This document shows, in pieces, positions 1 to 10,987 of a DNA stretch of 47,778 bases. The stretch comes from Saccoglossus kowalevskii (taxonomy: Eukaryota > Hemichordata > Enteropneusta > Harrimaniidae): positions 144,114-191,891 of the forward strand of contig NW_003129878.1 in the NCBI RefSeq assembly GCF_000003605.2, written 5' to 3'. A program made the position numbers and the translations under genes. The notes under the pieces are model-generated. The model saw only the letters and a program-made list of their open reading frames with translations, did no database searches and was not told the origin of the DNA. How positions within the stretch are numbered: the first letter of the stretch is position 1; each line of letters begins with the position of its first letter.

Positions 1-423
1 AGTATGCACGAAGACAGTCACCGGTACAGCAGAACTATCGCGACGCGCAGCGTACGGTTGAATGCATACTTTGCAGTATCCTCGTAATAACCTTATTATT
101 ATACATCATGGGAATGCCGAAATCCAAAAAGTTTAGAACAGAATTAAACTTCTTTGTGTGGAGTCCGGTCAAACCCTGGTGGCAGCCATGTTTGTTTTTA
201 TTATTAGAGGACGCTTCCGCGCATAATCATTCCATATTTGGAATTCGCATTTCCTTCTATGGTAGGATAAAAAATATCCCGTAAAATACCTCAAAATTAC
301 GGCACGCTGTAACTTATGGCGCTACGGTGACAGATGTATAATAATAAGTGTTAATGATTAATTTCGAAGACTATTCATGTAGTTACCGGGTCATATGAAA
401 TAGTTATTGTGAGTCGTCCTTAC
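1..423. other. Left edge, inside gene A intron 14
   Basis: No exon is seen. The interval holds one copy of a dispersed repeat (86-270) and otherwise plain AT-rich sequence. Confidence 0.5.
86..270. repeat. Dispersed repeat, copy 1
   Basis: Closely matches 17989-18191 in the same orientation over its whole length, for example ATGCCGAAATCCAAAAAGTT and GGCAGCCATGTTTGTTTTTA. Copy 2 carries an extra 20-base stretch near its start. Both copies contain the palindrome ATTCCATATTTGGAAT. The family is unknown. Confidence 0.75.
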
Positions 424-573
424 CCAATAAACGGACTCCGACACCATTAGCGTGTTCAAAATCTGGACCCGTTGCGGGATTTGGTTGATTGACTGAGTAG
501 ATTAGATCGCCATTTGTCCCATCATCGGGGTCGGTGCACGTCAAATCAAGGTCGGTTACTGCAGTGAAAGGAG
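424..573 (-). CDS. Gene A exon 14: start of EC10
   Basis: Reads TPFTAVTDLDLTCTDPDDG and ends GVGVRLLG, 150 bases, phase 1 to 1, donor GTAAGG. Counterpart of gene B exon 18 (147 bases). The next exon should lie left of the window. Confidence 0.83.
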
Positions 574-618
574 CTAAAGGGAAATAAAAAAGTGAAGAAA
601 ATGAGGTTATGCAACTCG

Positions 619-666
<48 letters not shown>

Positions 667-3600
667 TGTCACATTGTATTAAATGTGTGTAGGTACAAAA
701 AAGGAATGTAAAAGTACACGTATTTTCAGTACAGAGAACATTGTACATACAGTAAAATGCCAACAGGGCCAACTGCTTGGCACTCATATTATGAAATGTA
801 TTAAGACCTCAAAATTAAGTTTTTTCCCCTGTGTTCTTCATACACCGTTGTCAAAATTTCTGAATATATCTTATTTGTTCATCTAACGTTCCATTACATA
901 TCTTAGAAGGAATCAAATTTTCATCATTTTCTAAACTAAAGCTGCGGGGGAATTACTTTGCTAGAGTGTAGTATGGTAAAAACTTGTTAATTCTGACTGA
1001 ATGTCAGACAATCCGGAGACATTTATTACTATTGTAGCCCTTACTTGTATTCTCTAACACTTGTACACTGTATGCTGTTTGTAGACACACTGGCGTATTA
1101 TCATTGATATCAAGCACTGTTACAGTGAGTGTGTCTGTCTCTACAACTCCGCCACCGTCTTCGATTTCAATAACAATATCGTAAGTAGCTTCTTCTTCTC
1201 TATCCAACTGTTTTGCCAATCGTAGTTCTCCAGTCACTGGGTCCAGGGAAAACGAATTGGTTCCGCTAGAGGGTGTCACTGGTGGATTTAAATAGTATAT
1301 TATTACCATTCTTGTACGCAAAGATGAATAATAGTTAGAGGATATATTCGCCGACAACAAAGAAAGTATCGCATTATATCACGAGTTTTTATGTTCGACA
1401 TTCTCATGAGTCACGTGGCAAATAATTAATTATACATAAAAATAACTCATATAAAGCGTTAATAATAGTCTTGAACCCGGATGAACGTTTGGCGGATTGA
1501 TATATGACATGACATGTACGTGAACCCGGACAACCGAACACAAATGATCTTCGGCGTGAACGTTTGGCGGATTGATATATGACATGACATGTACGTGAAC
1601 CCGAACAACCGAACACAAATGATCTTCGGCATGAACGTTTGGCGGATTGATATATGACATGACATGTACGTTGTTGGCATTTACATCTTCGGATTTGAAT
1701 AGCTATTCGCATTTGTATGTAGCAATCGGGTATTTTCGAGACAGACGCGTTCAAGATATTAAATGTTGTTTACACATGTTGGAATGGATAGTTAACTATT
1801 CATTATATTCAATATTCACATCTAAACAAAATTAGGTATAAACACACTTGAGGACAAGCTTACATCTAAACCAAACACATTAATCTTGTCCAAATGATGT
1901 GCTTGTCGTACCTGACGTTATTCTGTATTCTACGATGTCGTGCGGGGATAGATCGCTGTCTTGTGTGTTAGCACCAATACCAATCACCAGGGAGTCAACT
2001 AATGCATCCTCGTACACATCTACAGCTCCGGTGAATGCCGGGAGAAACACTGGATTAAACTCGTTAGTCGGCAAAATGTTCACTGTTAGAGTTAGAATAA
2101 CTATGTCGTCTGCATCTACCACTGGATTTTCCTTCACAGTGATTTCAAGAGGATAATGTGTATCATCTGGGACGTCCCAGTCAATGCCAGCTTTGGAGAG
2201 AAATGAGATATAAAAAACAACAAACCAAAACAAAAAAGTGCCACAAATGTGTCTCACAATGTACGTTTCAACCAAGGGCGAATAATATACAATCACAACG
2301 CATAACACCAACATAAGTAGCATACATACAAAAATGTGTGTGTGGATATTATCCAAATATCCGATTAATATGCAAATATGATAATATGCAAATATGATAA
2401 TATTTGACAAGCTTAAGTTGCCCACACAAACTATTCGAGGCGCTGTTTAGGTATATTTAAAAAAGAACAAATCATGAATAAGGGCGAAGAACATAAAGTT
2501 AATTTTCTTGATTATACTATAATATCCACAGCCTGTGATTATTTCCTCGACGTTTGCTTTCTAGTAAATAGCTTTTCAGAGTGTACTTGGTTGATGGTGT
2601 TAATATTAATAATGATGCATAAAGATCTGTCAATAGCTGAGGATAATTTTAATGTTGTTGTATCACCTGGTCACCGAAAACATATGTTTGTATTTTATGA
2701 TCAGTTTTTAACAAAAAAACACTGCCTGGTTTTGATAAACGCGGCCATAAAGTAAAATGTTTGTAACATTGTTTAACTATGAAATTGATAACTTCAAAAT
2801 ACAAAATGTGCCATTTTTGTTTTTTACTCTTTTTTTTTAATAATATGCACTTACCTAACACTGTTACCTCCCCTGTGGCAGAATTTAAACTGAATTTTCC
2901 ATATCCACCTGCTGGACTTAATAAATACTGCACAGTTCTGCCATCCGGGTCACTGCAGTCATAGAGGTGTATCTGAAATAGTAGGATTTAAACCAGCATA
3001 TCAGTATATCATAAAGTAGTTGTCTTACACAATGTTAAAGCGGGAGGGTCGTCACCTGCGCACGCGCGGGAATTGAGTCCCAAGCGACGATAACAACACA
3101 CGCTAAAAACGCAAAGCTCATGGGTAGACGCTTATTTGTAAATAATGATACGCTATCTGACGCATGCGCAGGTGACGACTCCCTCACTTTAAACAATATT
3201 GAAAATCACATAAGATGAATTGTATGTAAGTGTCATGAAAATATTACACCAACGTGTTGGTTATACGTGACCCATTCACATAATATACATATTTATATAT
3301 TACCGAATCACTCGTTTCAACATCTTCTTCTGGAAGATTCAACACAATCGTTCTTGAATCAACGCACGTGATTTGCGCGTCGCCAACCACATCAGTTACG
3401 TCAACTGTCACAAGGGACGTTGCTGTGCGTGGATTGTCCACGTCATTATCGGTGACATGTAAAGTCAATGTAACCGAAGTCACAAGTTCGTAGTCCAATG
3501 GCGTCTTCACAGACACTTCCCCCGTGCTAGAATCGATTTGGAAATTGTTGTAGGTGTCGCCATCTAATAACAAAAATCATCAATGTAGCATTAAAGCAAG

Positions 3601-6600
3601 TGAAACTAGTTCTTTAGATACCATTTGTATATGGAACAGAAAGTGCAATAAATCTGAAGGCCCTAAAAGTTGGAAAATAATGCACTTACTCGTATCATAT
3701 CCGGTGCCAATTTAATAGTTCTCAGATTATGCAAAACATCTGTTTAATTATGTTGTAATTTACAAAGCAGATACAATAAGTTCGAGCAGTGGCAACTGGA
3801 CAGTCATAATGTATGAAATTTGCATAGTGTGTGGTGTCATTTTGCCAGTTGAACCGGTAACAAGATTATATTTCATTAGTTCATGTACGTGTTTGTATTC
3901 AGTTTTTGACTTTTCAGTGAAGAAATCTCAAAACATATGCAATATATTGTCCTTATGTGAGACATAATCGCTGCTGTAATATTCGTAGTAACAAATATCC
4001 GATCTGGTGCTTTGTAGTGAGTTCGATGGGATTTTTTTACAGCGGATCCACCATGATCAGTTTTTTTCCCAGTTTCAATATGAAAATTGTAAAACAGCGT
4101 GATAAAAATCTTATCACATAATTTGTATCTGTTATAATCCGCCATCACTCTAGTGCATATTCAATGCCATTTGTCGTTATTTCTGTGCATTAAATATTGC
4201 CTTACAGTAACAGTTGATACATTACCTATGATACTGTATGTTAATTCTCCTTGGGAACCGAAATCCCCATCGGCCGCCCCCAAAGTAAATACTGATGTAC
4301 CGAATGGCTCAGCTTCTGCTATCTGTATAATAAACGCAAACAATATACGGTTATCATTGATATCACTTGTTTGTTATGGGCAACTATTGTAAATTTATCG
4401 TGACGGTTAGTCCTTTTTCTCACGTAACCAAATCTGATTGGCTGTTTATTGCTAACCATGTGGGATATGCAGTATACGTGCGAAGAGTGTCGTTGAAATG
4501 GACTCCAAACGTCAACTGAGGACCATTTCAACGGTCACGGTAATCAAGGGGTGTTGCGTGACATTATCTCATTGAAGTGATTACATACCGTTGGTGATGC
4601 AGGTACACTGGCTGCATTAAATACGGGGTCATAATCATTCACTGGCTCTACATTTACAAAGACTGTAGCTGTGGCAGTCTGTGATGCGTCGCTTATCTCG
4701 ACAATAAGTGTGTACGTGTCGTCATACTGGGCACTGTCATCGGGATCGAGATGGATTGGATCTGTTAAAGTCAACGCTTTGTCCGGGACATCAAAGGTAA
4801 ACCGTGTTGTACGTGGTGGGGGAGTGGCACTAGTATCGGATGAAGACTCAATAGCAAAGTTAAATGCAGCTGTGTCAGGATCGTCTGGGTCTGTAACGAC
4901 GAAGTTAACCAGGACAGTACCAGCTGTATCCGACTCCAATACTGTGGCGTAATACACCGTTTGGTCGAGTGTTGGGGGATTGTCATTGACATTAACGATA
5001 TTAATTACTATATCTGTTGTCGCTGTTTTCACGGGAATGCCAGTGTCGCTAACTTTGATCCTCAAAGTGTATGTATCTTGGTCTTCGTAATTCAGACTTG
5101 CCTTGGTAGTAATGGCACCATCTCGCACATCTACAGAGAACTTATCTAATCCGCTGGGTGCTGGGTAAAAATAAATACAGCCTTATAACTTTTATTTTAT
5201 TAAGACGTGATTTAAAAATTTTAAAAATTCTAAAAATTCCCTTTCATATCAAATAAACTGGAAATATCATAATTGATATATTCATACATTTCACGTTGTC
5301 ATCATGGTTTTCTTCTTCTTTCAAACTGAAAAGTGTTAGCTTCACACAAAGATCATGTGGAACTTCTTTTGATGATGCAAATAAAACATATCATTTTATA
5401 TTTATTTTGAGAAACATACAGCAAATATTTTGAATTTTCCCTAGCATATCGCAAAATCTTTCTTCACCCATGTAGGGTTTGAATCGGCGTCAGAATAATA
5501 ATATACGCCATCACATACATCAGAAAATTTATACTTACGGGAAGATGAGATCACCTGGTATACCAGTTCACCGTCTGTTCCTCTGTCAGCGTCATCGACC
5601 GCAGGCGCCGGCACGACAGTAGTTTCTATAGCAACGTTTTCCAAAACACTGAAAGGATCGTAAGGAGCGTCTGTGAACGATGGGGTGTATTCGTTCACAC
5701 CTTTGATCTGTATATACAAATTACGAGATAAAATATTTACATTGGAACAGAAAATCGAAGATAAAATGATTCGTGAAGATGATGCAAACAAATTATCAGC
5801 TAGAAAATGTAGTTGTAGAGTTCAAGAGAATGAATTCGTTCTGTACTTACCAGGACATCTTTAAATGGGAAACAACAGTGATATATGTTGTTTAAATTAA
5901 TATATACAAATAGTTCATATTTTATTACGTTTTCTTTCTAATTATTAGATTGATTTCTTTCTAATTTCTTTCTATAATTTTGCACATGTGTATAATTTGT
6001 ATCTTTGTGTGCTTACCTGTATGAACACCATGGCATCGCTGGTTTTCCCCCCAGAATCCTCTGCTTGTATATTTAACACGTACAAATCGCTAATTAATGC
6101 TTCATAATCCAGAACACCATTAGTAATTACGTCATTTCCGCTAATGGCAAATTTGTTGATTGCATCGTCACCGCTTGTGATTGTTATTGTCATTGTATCG
6201 CCAGTATCTGCGTCGGTAACACCCAATGTTGCCACTGTTGCTCCTGAAGTTACATGAAACATCCGAGTAAAATTAAAATTAAATAAAATGAATTTTATAA
6301 CGTGAGTAACAATCTTTTAATTACTTGATATGGTTCACTTACCGGATACTCCATTTTCGTATATACTCTCATGGTACACAGTGGGGTTGAAAACTGGTGC
6401 GTGTTCATTTACTGGGTTCACTTGAATAGTTATAAGCGTTGATCCTTGGTTGTCACCTCGATCAGTCGCAGTAAGTGTGAAGGTGTAAATTTGCTGGCTA
6501 CCGGCGTCAATATCCATGTCATCACTTGCAGTTATAATTCCAGTTGATTCACCAACCCTAAACTTACTCGCACCGGCGCCTACAATATGATTATATGCAA

Positions 6601-9600
6601 ACATAATTTGTAATGAAAAACATTATATTTTTTCAATAAACGCCCTCTCTGGTGACATCAAAATGAGACAGATTCGTATAAGGTCAATGTCGCTAAAATA
6701 TATAATTATTTTGTCTTTTGTGACTCGATCATACAAAACATCTGTATAATTGACAATGTGTTCTGTTAGAAGATAGTATAAAATTCAGTGGGGTTGCTTC
6801 ATCGTTGATGTTGACTGTTGACAGTTTCACGCAACTATGATCTGGTTTACAAACGGTGCATTATGCAATTACAGTAAGAAAACTACTGAGGGTTTTAGTC
6901 ATCTATCAGTGCCACTGGTTGTCCAATCACATCACTGAATTTGTATTGACTGACAGCTAAATACTGTTTCAGTAAACGACGCCTTTTACACGTGTTTATA
7001 TCACGTGAACGTATAGCTATAAGATTGCAACTGACATCTCGTTGAAAGTGAGAGAATCACGCGATTTCAATTTGTTTGCCCGCAAACTAATACTGTTCCA
7101 AATACTATGGTTTATATGATTTATTCAATAGTAGAAGCGATGATGTTAGAAAATGGTACACTATTCGGGAAGAAAGAAACAAGTCTCGTTGATATCTCGC
7201 TCACAACAAGATATCAGCTATCGTCTACTAATCAGGACCGTTCATAATTTGTATGGAGTATGTGGGAAGGAAGGTCGGTCTGACCAATGTGTTCGTAGAC
7301 CTGATGAACACGGGTAATTGTATCGAGCGTTGAATGTTCGAGGTTTTACCCATATATTTACCACTGATAGAATATGTATACGAATCCCCGGCGTCTGCAT
7401 CGTTAAAATCATCTTTTGGTTCTACTGCCGGTGGGTTGATCCATGTAATGGCCGTTCCATCCTCGTCAACACTTCCAGTATATGACGATCTTGCAAACGA
7501 AGGACTTTCGTCAAAGGTCCCTAAAACGTTGATGGTCAGCACGTCGGATATAAAAGTTGAGCCATCACTTGCCCTATTAAAAAGTGAGTGAGATCGATCA
7601 TTGAGCAAGGTATCCATCTATATAATTATGTGAATGTACATTTATACACAAAATAACGCAGCGATGTACAAAGTTGGCCAGCTTACCTAATGAGTAACGT
7701 GTACAAAGTCACAGCACTCGGTGGATCAGCTTGCAGGGAGTTTGCACTGATTACTTTCACCAAACCCGATGAGTCGATGGTGAATTTCAACGTTCCTCCG
7801 GGATTTTGATTAAGAATGGCGTAAGTGATAGTGTTAGAAGTATCTTGGTCTTGTACATTTACTTGAAACACTGAGGCAGATGAACCAGCGTCCTCGTTAA
7901 CTGACCCTGTACCTGGCAGGTTTGTGAACACCGGAGGATCGTTAGCGTTCACCACATTAACTGTCACAGTTACACTGTCTTTTGTAGCAGGATCTGTTGT
8001 GTCCCAACATTCGATAATTACAGTATGCATCGGAGATTCTTCATAGTCCAGTGGTTCTGAACCAATGTACAACTGAAAATCAAATGATACATCACCCGGA
8101 CTGTCGTTATCATAATTTTGCACACAAAACGTAATATGAATTTTACATGTTATATTTCATTGTCGCCGTGTGAATATTTATTTTGTTTTATCTCCCGTCG
8201 TGTGAGATTAGAGATATAATGTTATATTGAGACACGCTTCTTTCAGCAAATTGCCGACATTTCAGAATGTATATTGTGATATTCGATGTTAATAGAAATA
8301 AAGTAACAATCTCTCACACATTGACAGGAGAGACTCTCGGAGTAAGACGAACGTTCTACCTACTGGCAGTCTCTGATGCCTAGAACTGAACGGCTTGTAT
8401 CAAATATGTTATATAAATCAGATGTCTAAATCTAAAAAAAAAAACGACAGACCCCATGCGACAATGAAATATGTGTATACTAAACAATATATGGTTTATT
8501 GTGCACTACAAATTAAATCATATATTTACCAATAACATAGCAGTACAATGGGTAGCAGAAGTGTAATTATAGTTCGTATTAGCAAATCACGTAGAATATA
8601 TATGTATCACCCTACCTCCCCAGTATCTGGTTTGACGTAAAATAGATCCGCTGGTCCAGGACTGACAGACACAATTCTTGCCTCGTAGGCTGGATATACA
8701 CCACCTGTAAAACTAGAACCTTGAACAACTATCGTGTCTTCTGCAGTGTTTTCATTTACGTTATACGACGTTCCTGGGTAGGTTAAATCACATTCTGCAA
8801 CGTAGAACATATACTAGAGTTATATTATATTTTATGAAATGTTGCGCTGGATGTATGGGTGGGGTGGGGTGGGGGTGGTGAATGTTGTCTCGAATTAGTA
8901 TGGTATTTTGGAATAATAATATGCTCTAACCAATCAGATTAAGATCAGATGTATTGTATGACGTTTATTTTAATGTTATTTTATATTTTGTTCAATTGTT
9001 ACTAATATATTTTTGTACATATAAATAAAAATAAAGTAAAATATATAAAAAATAAAATATCAAACAAAATAAAAATAAAGCGAAAATAACTATATAAATC
9101 ACATATTCATTTTACAGACGCGTCAATTTAGCATATCTGAAAATATCATTTTTAAATTTACGAATTGAATTCAAATCTTGCGTCAAACGTAGTTTGTTTT
9201 TTATATTAGTTCTTCTGTCATCATCGCTGACGACCGCCAATGTCCGCATTGAAATCTTGTTAAAAACAGTTTGCGAGTCGTTCTTATTTTTATAATAATA
9301 TTTGTTTACTATGTTATAGGGGAATTTTAAAATATTGTTCGGACTTGTAATAATGATATCGATCTCTTTCAAACTGTTTGCTGATTTTAATAGCAATATT
9401 TATTGGTTATTTGAGCTTCCATATTTCGATAGCCTTTAAATTATTAAAATAAATTCACGATACTCTAAATTGTTATCCAAAATAATTACGATTATTGGTG
9501 CTGTTTCCTTGTGAGGGCGTAAAGTTAGTACATATTCATGTATAAGTATGGTAAGCAAGACTGTATACAGCAAACAAGTAGTTTAACCTCGAATGTGAGA

Positions 9601-10987
9601 TGGGTGTTTAATGCAACTATAACTGCCTTTATTTGCGTCATAGTGACAAAATATTTTCCCGAACAACCACTAAATATTTACACTGCATCCACATATGCGC
9701 ACAAATAACTTTAAACACTAAAACTCGATTTAAAAAAGATTCTTATAAGACGTCATTCGTACCTAAAGAAACAGTCGTAACATAAATGTGAGACTGTTTG
9801 ACTAAGACGGCGATAATTGTTCAGTAATTGCCCATTAGTTGAGTAAACAGACAACTAGGACGGCTGTTATGTACCGGTGAGTCATGACAACAACGTAAAC
9901 AATTGTAATGGTATTGAATAGTGCGACAAACCGTTTGAAGTGGCTTTGTACTCTTAGGCACGCCCGCTGATTTTAATGAGGAATCATTGCTCTATCTCCA
10001 ACAATTAACTTTCTTGAGGGCACACTATGCCAATCACACGGTATACACATGTGGAGTCAGTCATTGTACTTCGTGTATGCTCGAAACCTCGTTCGTCAAT
10101 TCCCGTGATTGCACCGTGGATTCATGGGACAGCATTGGTTATTTTGTTTACCTTTTTAATCTGTTTTCTAATGTACTCACCAGATTTAAATTACATTCAA
10201 AAACAAACAAACAAACACACTGATATGATTAATTCCTGAAATTTAAAGCTTCCGACATCCACGTTAGCGAAAGTACGATAAAAATGTTCTATAACCAACC
10301 CGTGGGGAAGAAGACACAAGTATATGAACCTGCTCGGTATGGCGAGAATGTTGAGCCTAGGTTCAACTTGTTCTTAACGACTCGTTATAAATACTAACTA
10401 TGTGTTAGTATACAATCAGGGGAAGCGTCAATTTAAATTACAAAGCCATTTTACACCTTTTATAATTTCATTTTTGCTACTCAACAGTTTAACACTTTTG
10501 CTGTATGAAAACATATGCTTGTCAACTTTGAACACGAATGAAGAAATAACGCATAAATATGTTCAGATTATACACGTTTTTCTTTCGAAAGTAACCTCCA
10601 GTGTTGTAAACTATTTTTCTAATATTGCACAATATACATCGCATATGAACATCACGTATTTTCTAGTTAAAATGTTTATGATGATCGATAACTTTAAATA
10701 AGATATATATTATACGTTTACGATTAACAACTTATTTTGATCATTGTTATTATAATGTCGGCTTTCTAATGAAAAGATGAACAGTATTTATATAAGAACA
10801 ATTATTAGTTTTCGAAAAGTTAGAATTTAGAGCTCGTTTGCGAATATTTCCGCCACAAACGTCTTCCCCGACAAAGTCATCACGCACTACGGCGATAATA
10901 TAACTCAATGTACTTACGTTGTGTTTTCGCTTCTTGAAGTATTAGCAGTAGAGTAAGGAAAGATAATATAAAGGTAATTGCTCCCAT
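424..10987 (-). CDS. Gene A: large cadherin-repeat protein, N-terminal part (3' end beyond left edge)
   Basis: Partial gene of 14 exons (3,190 coding bases, about 1,063 residues) read on the minus strand. It starts with a signal peptide (MGAITFILSFLTLLLILQ) and continues with nine complete and one partial cadherin (EC) repeats, recognised by Y-x-x-x-V-x-E starts, LD(Y/R)E motifs and linkers such as NVNDNPPTL, NPVNEHAPVF, EPVNDYDPVF and DINDNTPVC. Cadherin repeats form calcium-stiffened rods for cell-cell adhesion outside the cell. All 13 exon junctions keep frame. The exons match exons 6-18 of gene B (24353-45699) in order, phase and length, so the two are paralogs in head-to-head orientation. 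The membrane anchor and tail should lie left of position 1. The start has A at -3 (AAG before ATG). The family is certain; whether it is a CDH23/PCDH15-type or a Fat-type protein cannot be told from this part. Confidence 0.9.
622..664. repeat. AT dinucleotide microsatellite
   Basis: About 21 uninterrupted TA/AT units in gene A intron 13. Confidence 0.95.
1045..1278 (-). CDS. Gene A exon 13: rest of EC9
   Basis: Reads VTPSSGTNSFSLDPVTGEL, LDREEEATYDIVIEIEDG, the linker DINDNTPVC, ends VQVLENT, 234 bases, phase 1 to 1. Gene B exon 17 has exactly the same length and, by hand count, 36 of 78 identical residues. Confidence 0.88.
1482..1672. repeat. 75-bp tandem repeat, about 2.5 copies
   Basis: TGAACGTTTGGCGGATTGAT recurs at 1482, 1557 and 1632, a period of 75 bases with only a few differences. 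It lies in gene A intron 12. Because 75 is divisible by three, several minus-strand frames stay open through it; these are not genes. Confidence 0.92.
1912..2190 (-). CDS. Gene A exon 12: EC8 end and EC9 start
   Basis: Reads AGIDWDVPDDTHYPLEITV, the linker PTNEFNPVF, ends IVEYRITS, 279 bases, phase 1 to 1. Counterpart of gene B exon 16 (261 bases). Confidence 0.85.
2370..2393. repeat. Tandem octamer motif ATGCAAAT
   Basis: Two ATGCAAAT sites, the binding motif of POU factors, start 16 bases apart inside a short tandem repeat in gene A intron 11. Confidence 0.5.
2855..2972 (-). CDS. Gene A exon 11: EC8 middle
   Basis: Reads IHLYDCSDPDGRTVQYLLS and ends SATGEVTVLG, 118 bases, phase 0 to 1. 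Counterpart of gene B exon 15 (121 bases, INCQDMD). The C-x-D-x-D arrangement is conserved between the paralogs. Confidence 0.85.
3035..3192. mobile_element. MITE family 2, copy 1
   Basis: Bounded by TTAA, with inverted ends near GGGAGGGTCGTCACCTGCGC and GCGCAGGTGACGACTCCCTC. It is 158 bases and sits in gene A intron 10. An inverted-orientation relative is at 19904-20056. Confidence 0.75.
3304..3563 (-). CDS. Gene A exon 10: EC7 to EC8
   Basis: Reads DGDTYNNFQIDSSTGEVSV, PLDYELVTSVTLTLHVTD, the linker DVVGDAQITC, ends EEDVETSDS, 260 bases, phase 1 to 0, donor GTAATA. Counterpart of gene B exon 14 (251 bases). The linker is degenerate, as it is in gene B. Confidence 0.85.
4226..4322 (-). CDS. 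Gene A exon 9: EC7, first part
   Basis: Reads IAEAEPFGTSVFTLGAADG and ends LTYSIIG, 97 bases, phase 0 to 1. Gene B exon 13 has exactly the same length. Confidence 0.87.
4589..5160 (-). CDS. Gene A exon 8: EC5 and EC6
   Basis: Reads PSGLDKFSVDVRDGAITTK, NYEDQDTYTLRIKVSD, the linker NVNDNPPTL, then EC6 ending EPVNDYDPVF, 572 bases, phase 1 to 0. A second AG four bases into the exon would give a stop at once, which fixes the acceptor. Counterpart of gene B exon 12 (545 bases). Confidence 0.9.
5539..5707 (-). CDS. Gene A exon 7: EC4/EC5 junction
   Basis: Reads IKGVNEYTPSFTDAPYDPF and ends DGELVYQVISSS, 169 bases, phase 0 to 1. Counterpart of gene B exon 11 (175 bases). Confidence 0.87.
6017..6243 (-). 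CDS. Gene A exon 6: EC4
   Basis: Reads GATVATLGVTDADTGD, contains GVLDYEA and AEDSGGKTSDAMVFIQ, 227 bases, phase 1 to 0. Counterpart of gene B exon 10 (224 bases). Confidence 0.88.
6343..6579 (-). CDS. Gene A exon 5: rest of EC3
   Basis: Reads GAGASKFRVGESTGIITAS through the linker NPVNEHAPVFNPTVYHESI and YENGVSG, 237 bases, phase 1 to 1. Counterpart of gene B exon 9 (240 bases). Confidence 0.88.
7362..7573 (-). CDS. Gene A exon 4: end of EC2 and start of EC3
   Basis: Reads RASDGSTFISDVLTINVLG, then the linker TFDESPSF and SVDEDGTAITW, 212 bases, phase 2 to 1, donor GTAAAT. Counterpart of gene B exon 8 (218 bases), whose linker is EIDEPPTF. Confidence 0.85.
7687..8072 (-). CDS. Gene A exon 3: end of EC1 and most of EC2
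   Basis: Starts LYIGSEPLDYEESP, passes VIIECWD and the linker NVVNANDPPVF, ends YTLLI-R, 386 bases, phase 0 to 2. Counterpart of gene B exon 7 (368 bases). The Cys in VIIEC aligns with the Cys in the same place of gene B EC1-EC3. Confidence 0.87.
8616..8794 (-). CDS. Gene A exon 2: first half of EC1
   Basis: Reads CDLTYPGTSYNVNENTAED and ends at PDTGE, 179 bases, phase 1 to phase 0. The donor GTAGGG is weaker than the others, but the phase and the match to gene B exon 6 (191 bases) support it. The leading Cys is conserved in the first repeats of both genes. Confidence 0.82.
8857..8875 (+). other. G-quadruplex-type run
   Basis: Four runs of three to five G separated by single T. It lies 63 bases upstream of the gene A exon 2 acceptor; in the gene A transcript it is the C-rich complement. 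Confidence 0.7.
8876..10917. other. Gene A intron 1, remainder
   Basis: AT-rich sequence with A-rich stretches near 9000-9075. The 94-codon minus-strand frame at 9112-9396 resembles no family I know and follows base composition. Nothing else is seen. Confidence 0.5.
10918..10987 (-). CDS. Gene A exon 1: signal peptide
   Basis: Encodes 23 residues and one base, with a hydrophobic core (ITFILSFLTLLLIL) ending near QEAKTQ. The donor is GTAAGT and the exon ends in phase 1, as does the signal exon of gene B. The next exon lies 2.1 kb away and completes a Q codon followed by CDLTYPG. Confidence 0.85.

Noticed and set aside
1482-1672. Possible CRISPR-like array
   Set aside because: The repeats are directly adjoining 75-base units with no variable spacers, in an animal intron.
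1404-1754. Overlapping minus-strand open frames across the tandem repeat
   Set aside because: They arise because the 75-bp unit is divisible by three and lacks stops; all three frames repeat the same DNA and none fits the flanking exon phases.
5156-5158. Alternative acceptor four bases into gene A exon 8
   Set aside because: It would give a stop codon within three codons.
9112-9396. 94-codon minus-strand open frame in gene A intron 1
   Set aside because: Asn/Lys/Ile-rich, as expected for AT-rich non-coding DNA; no family features, no splice partners in phase.
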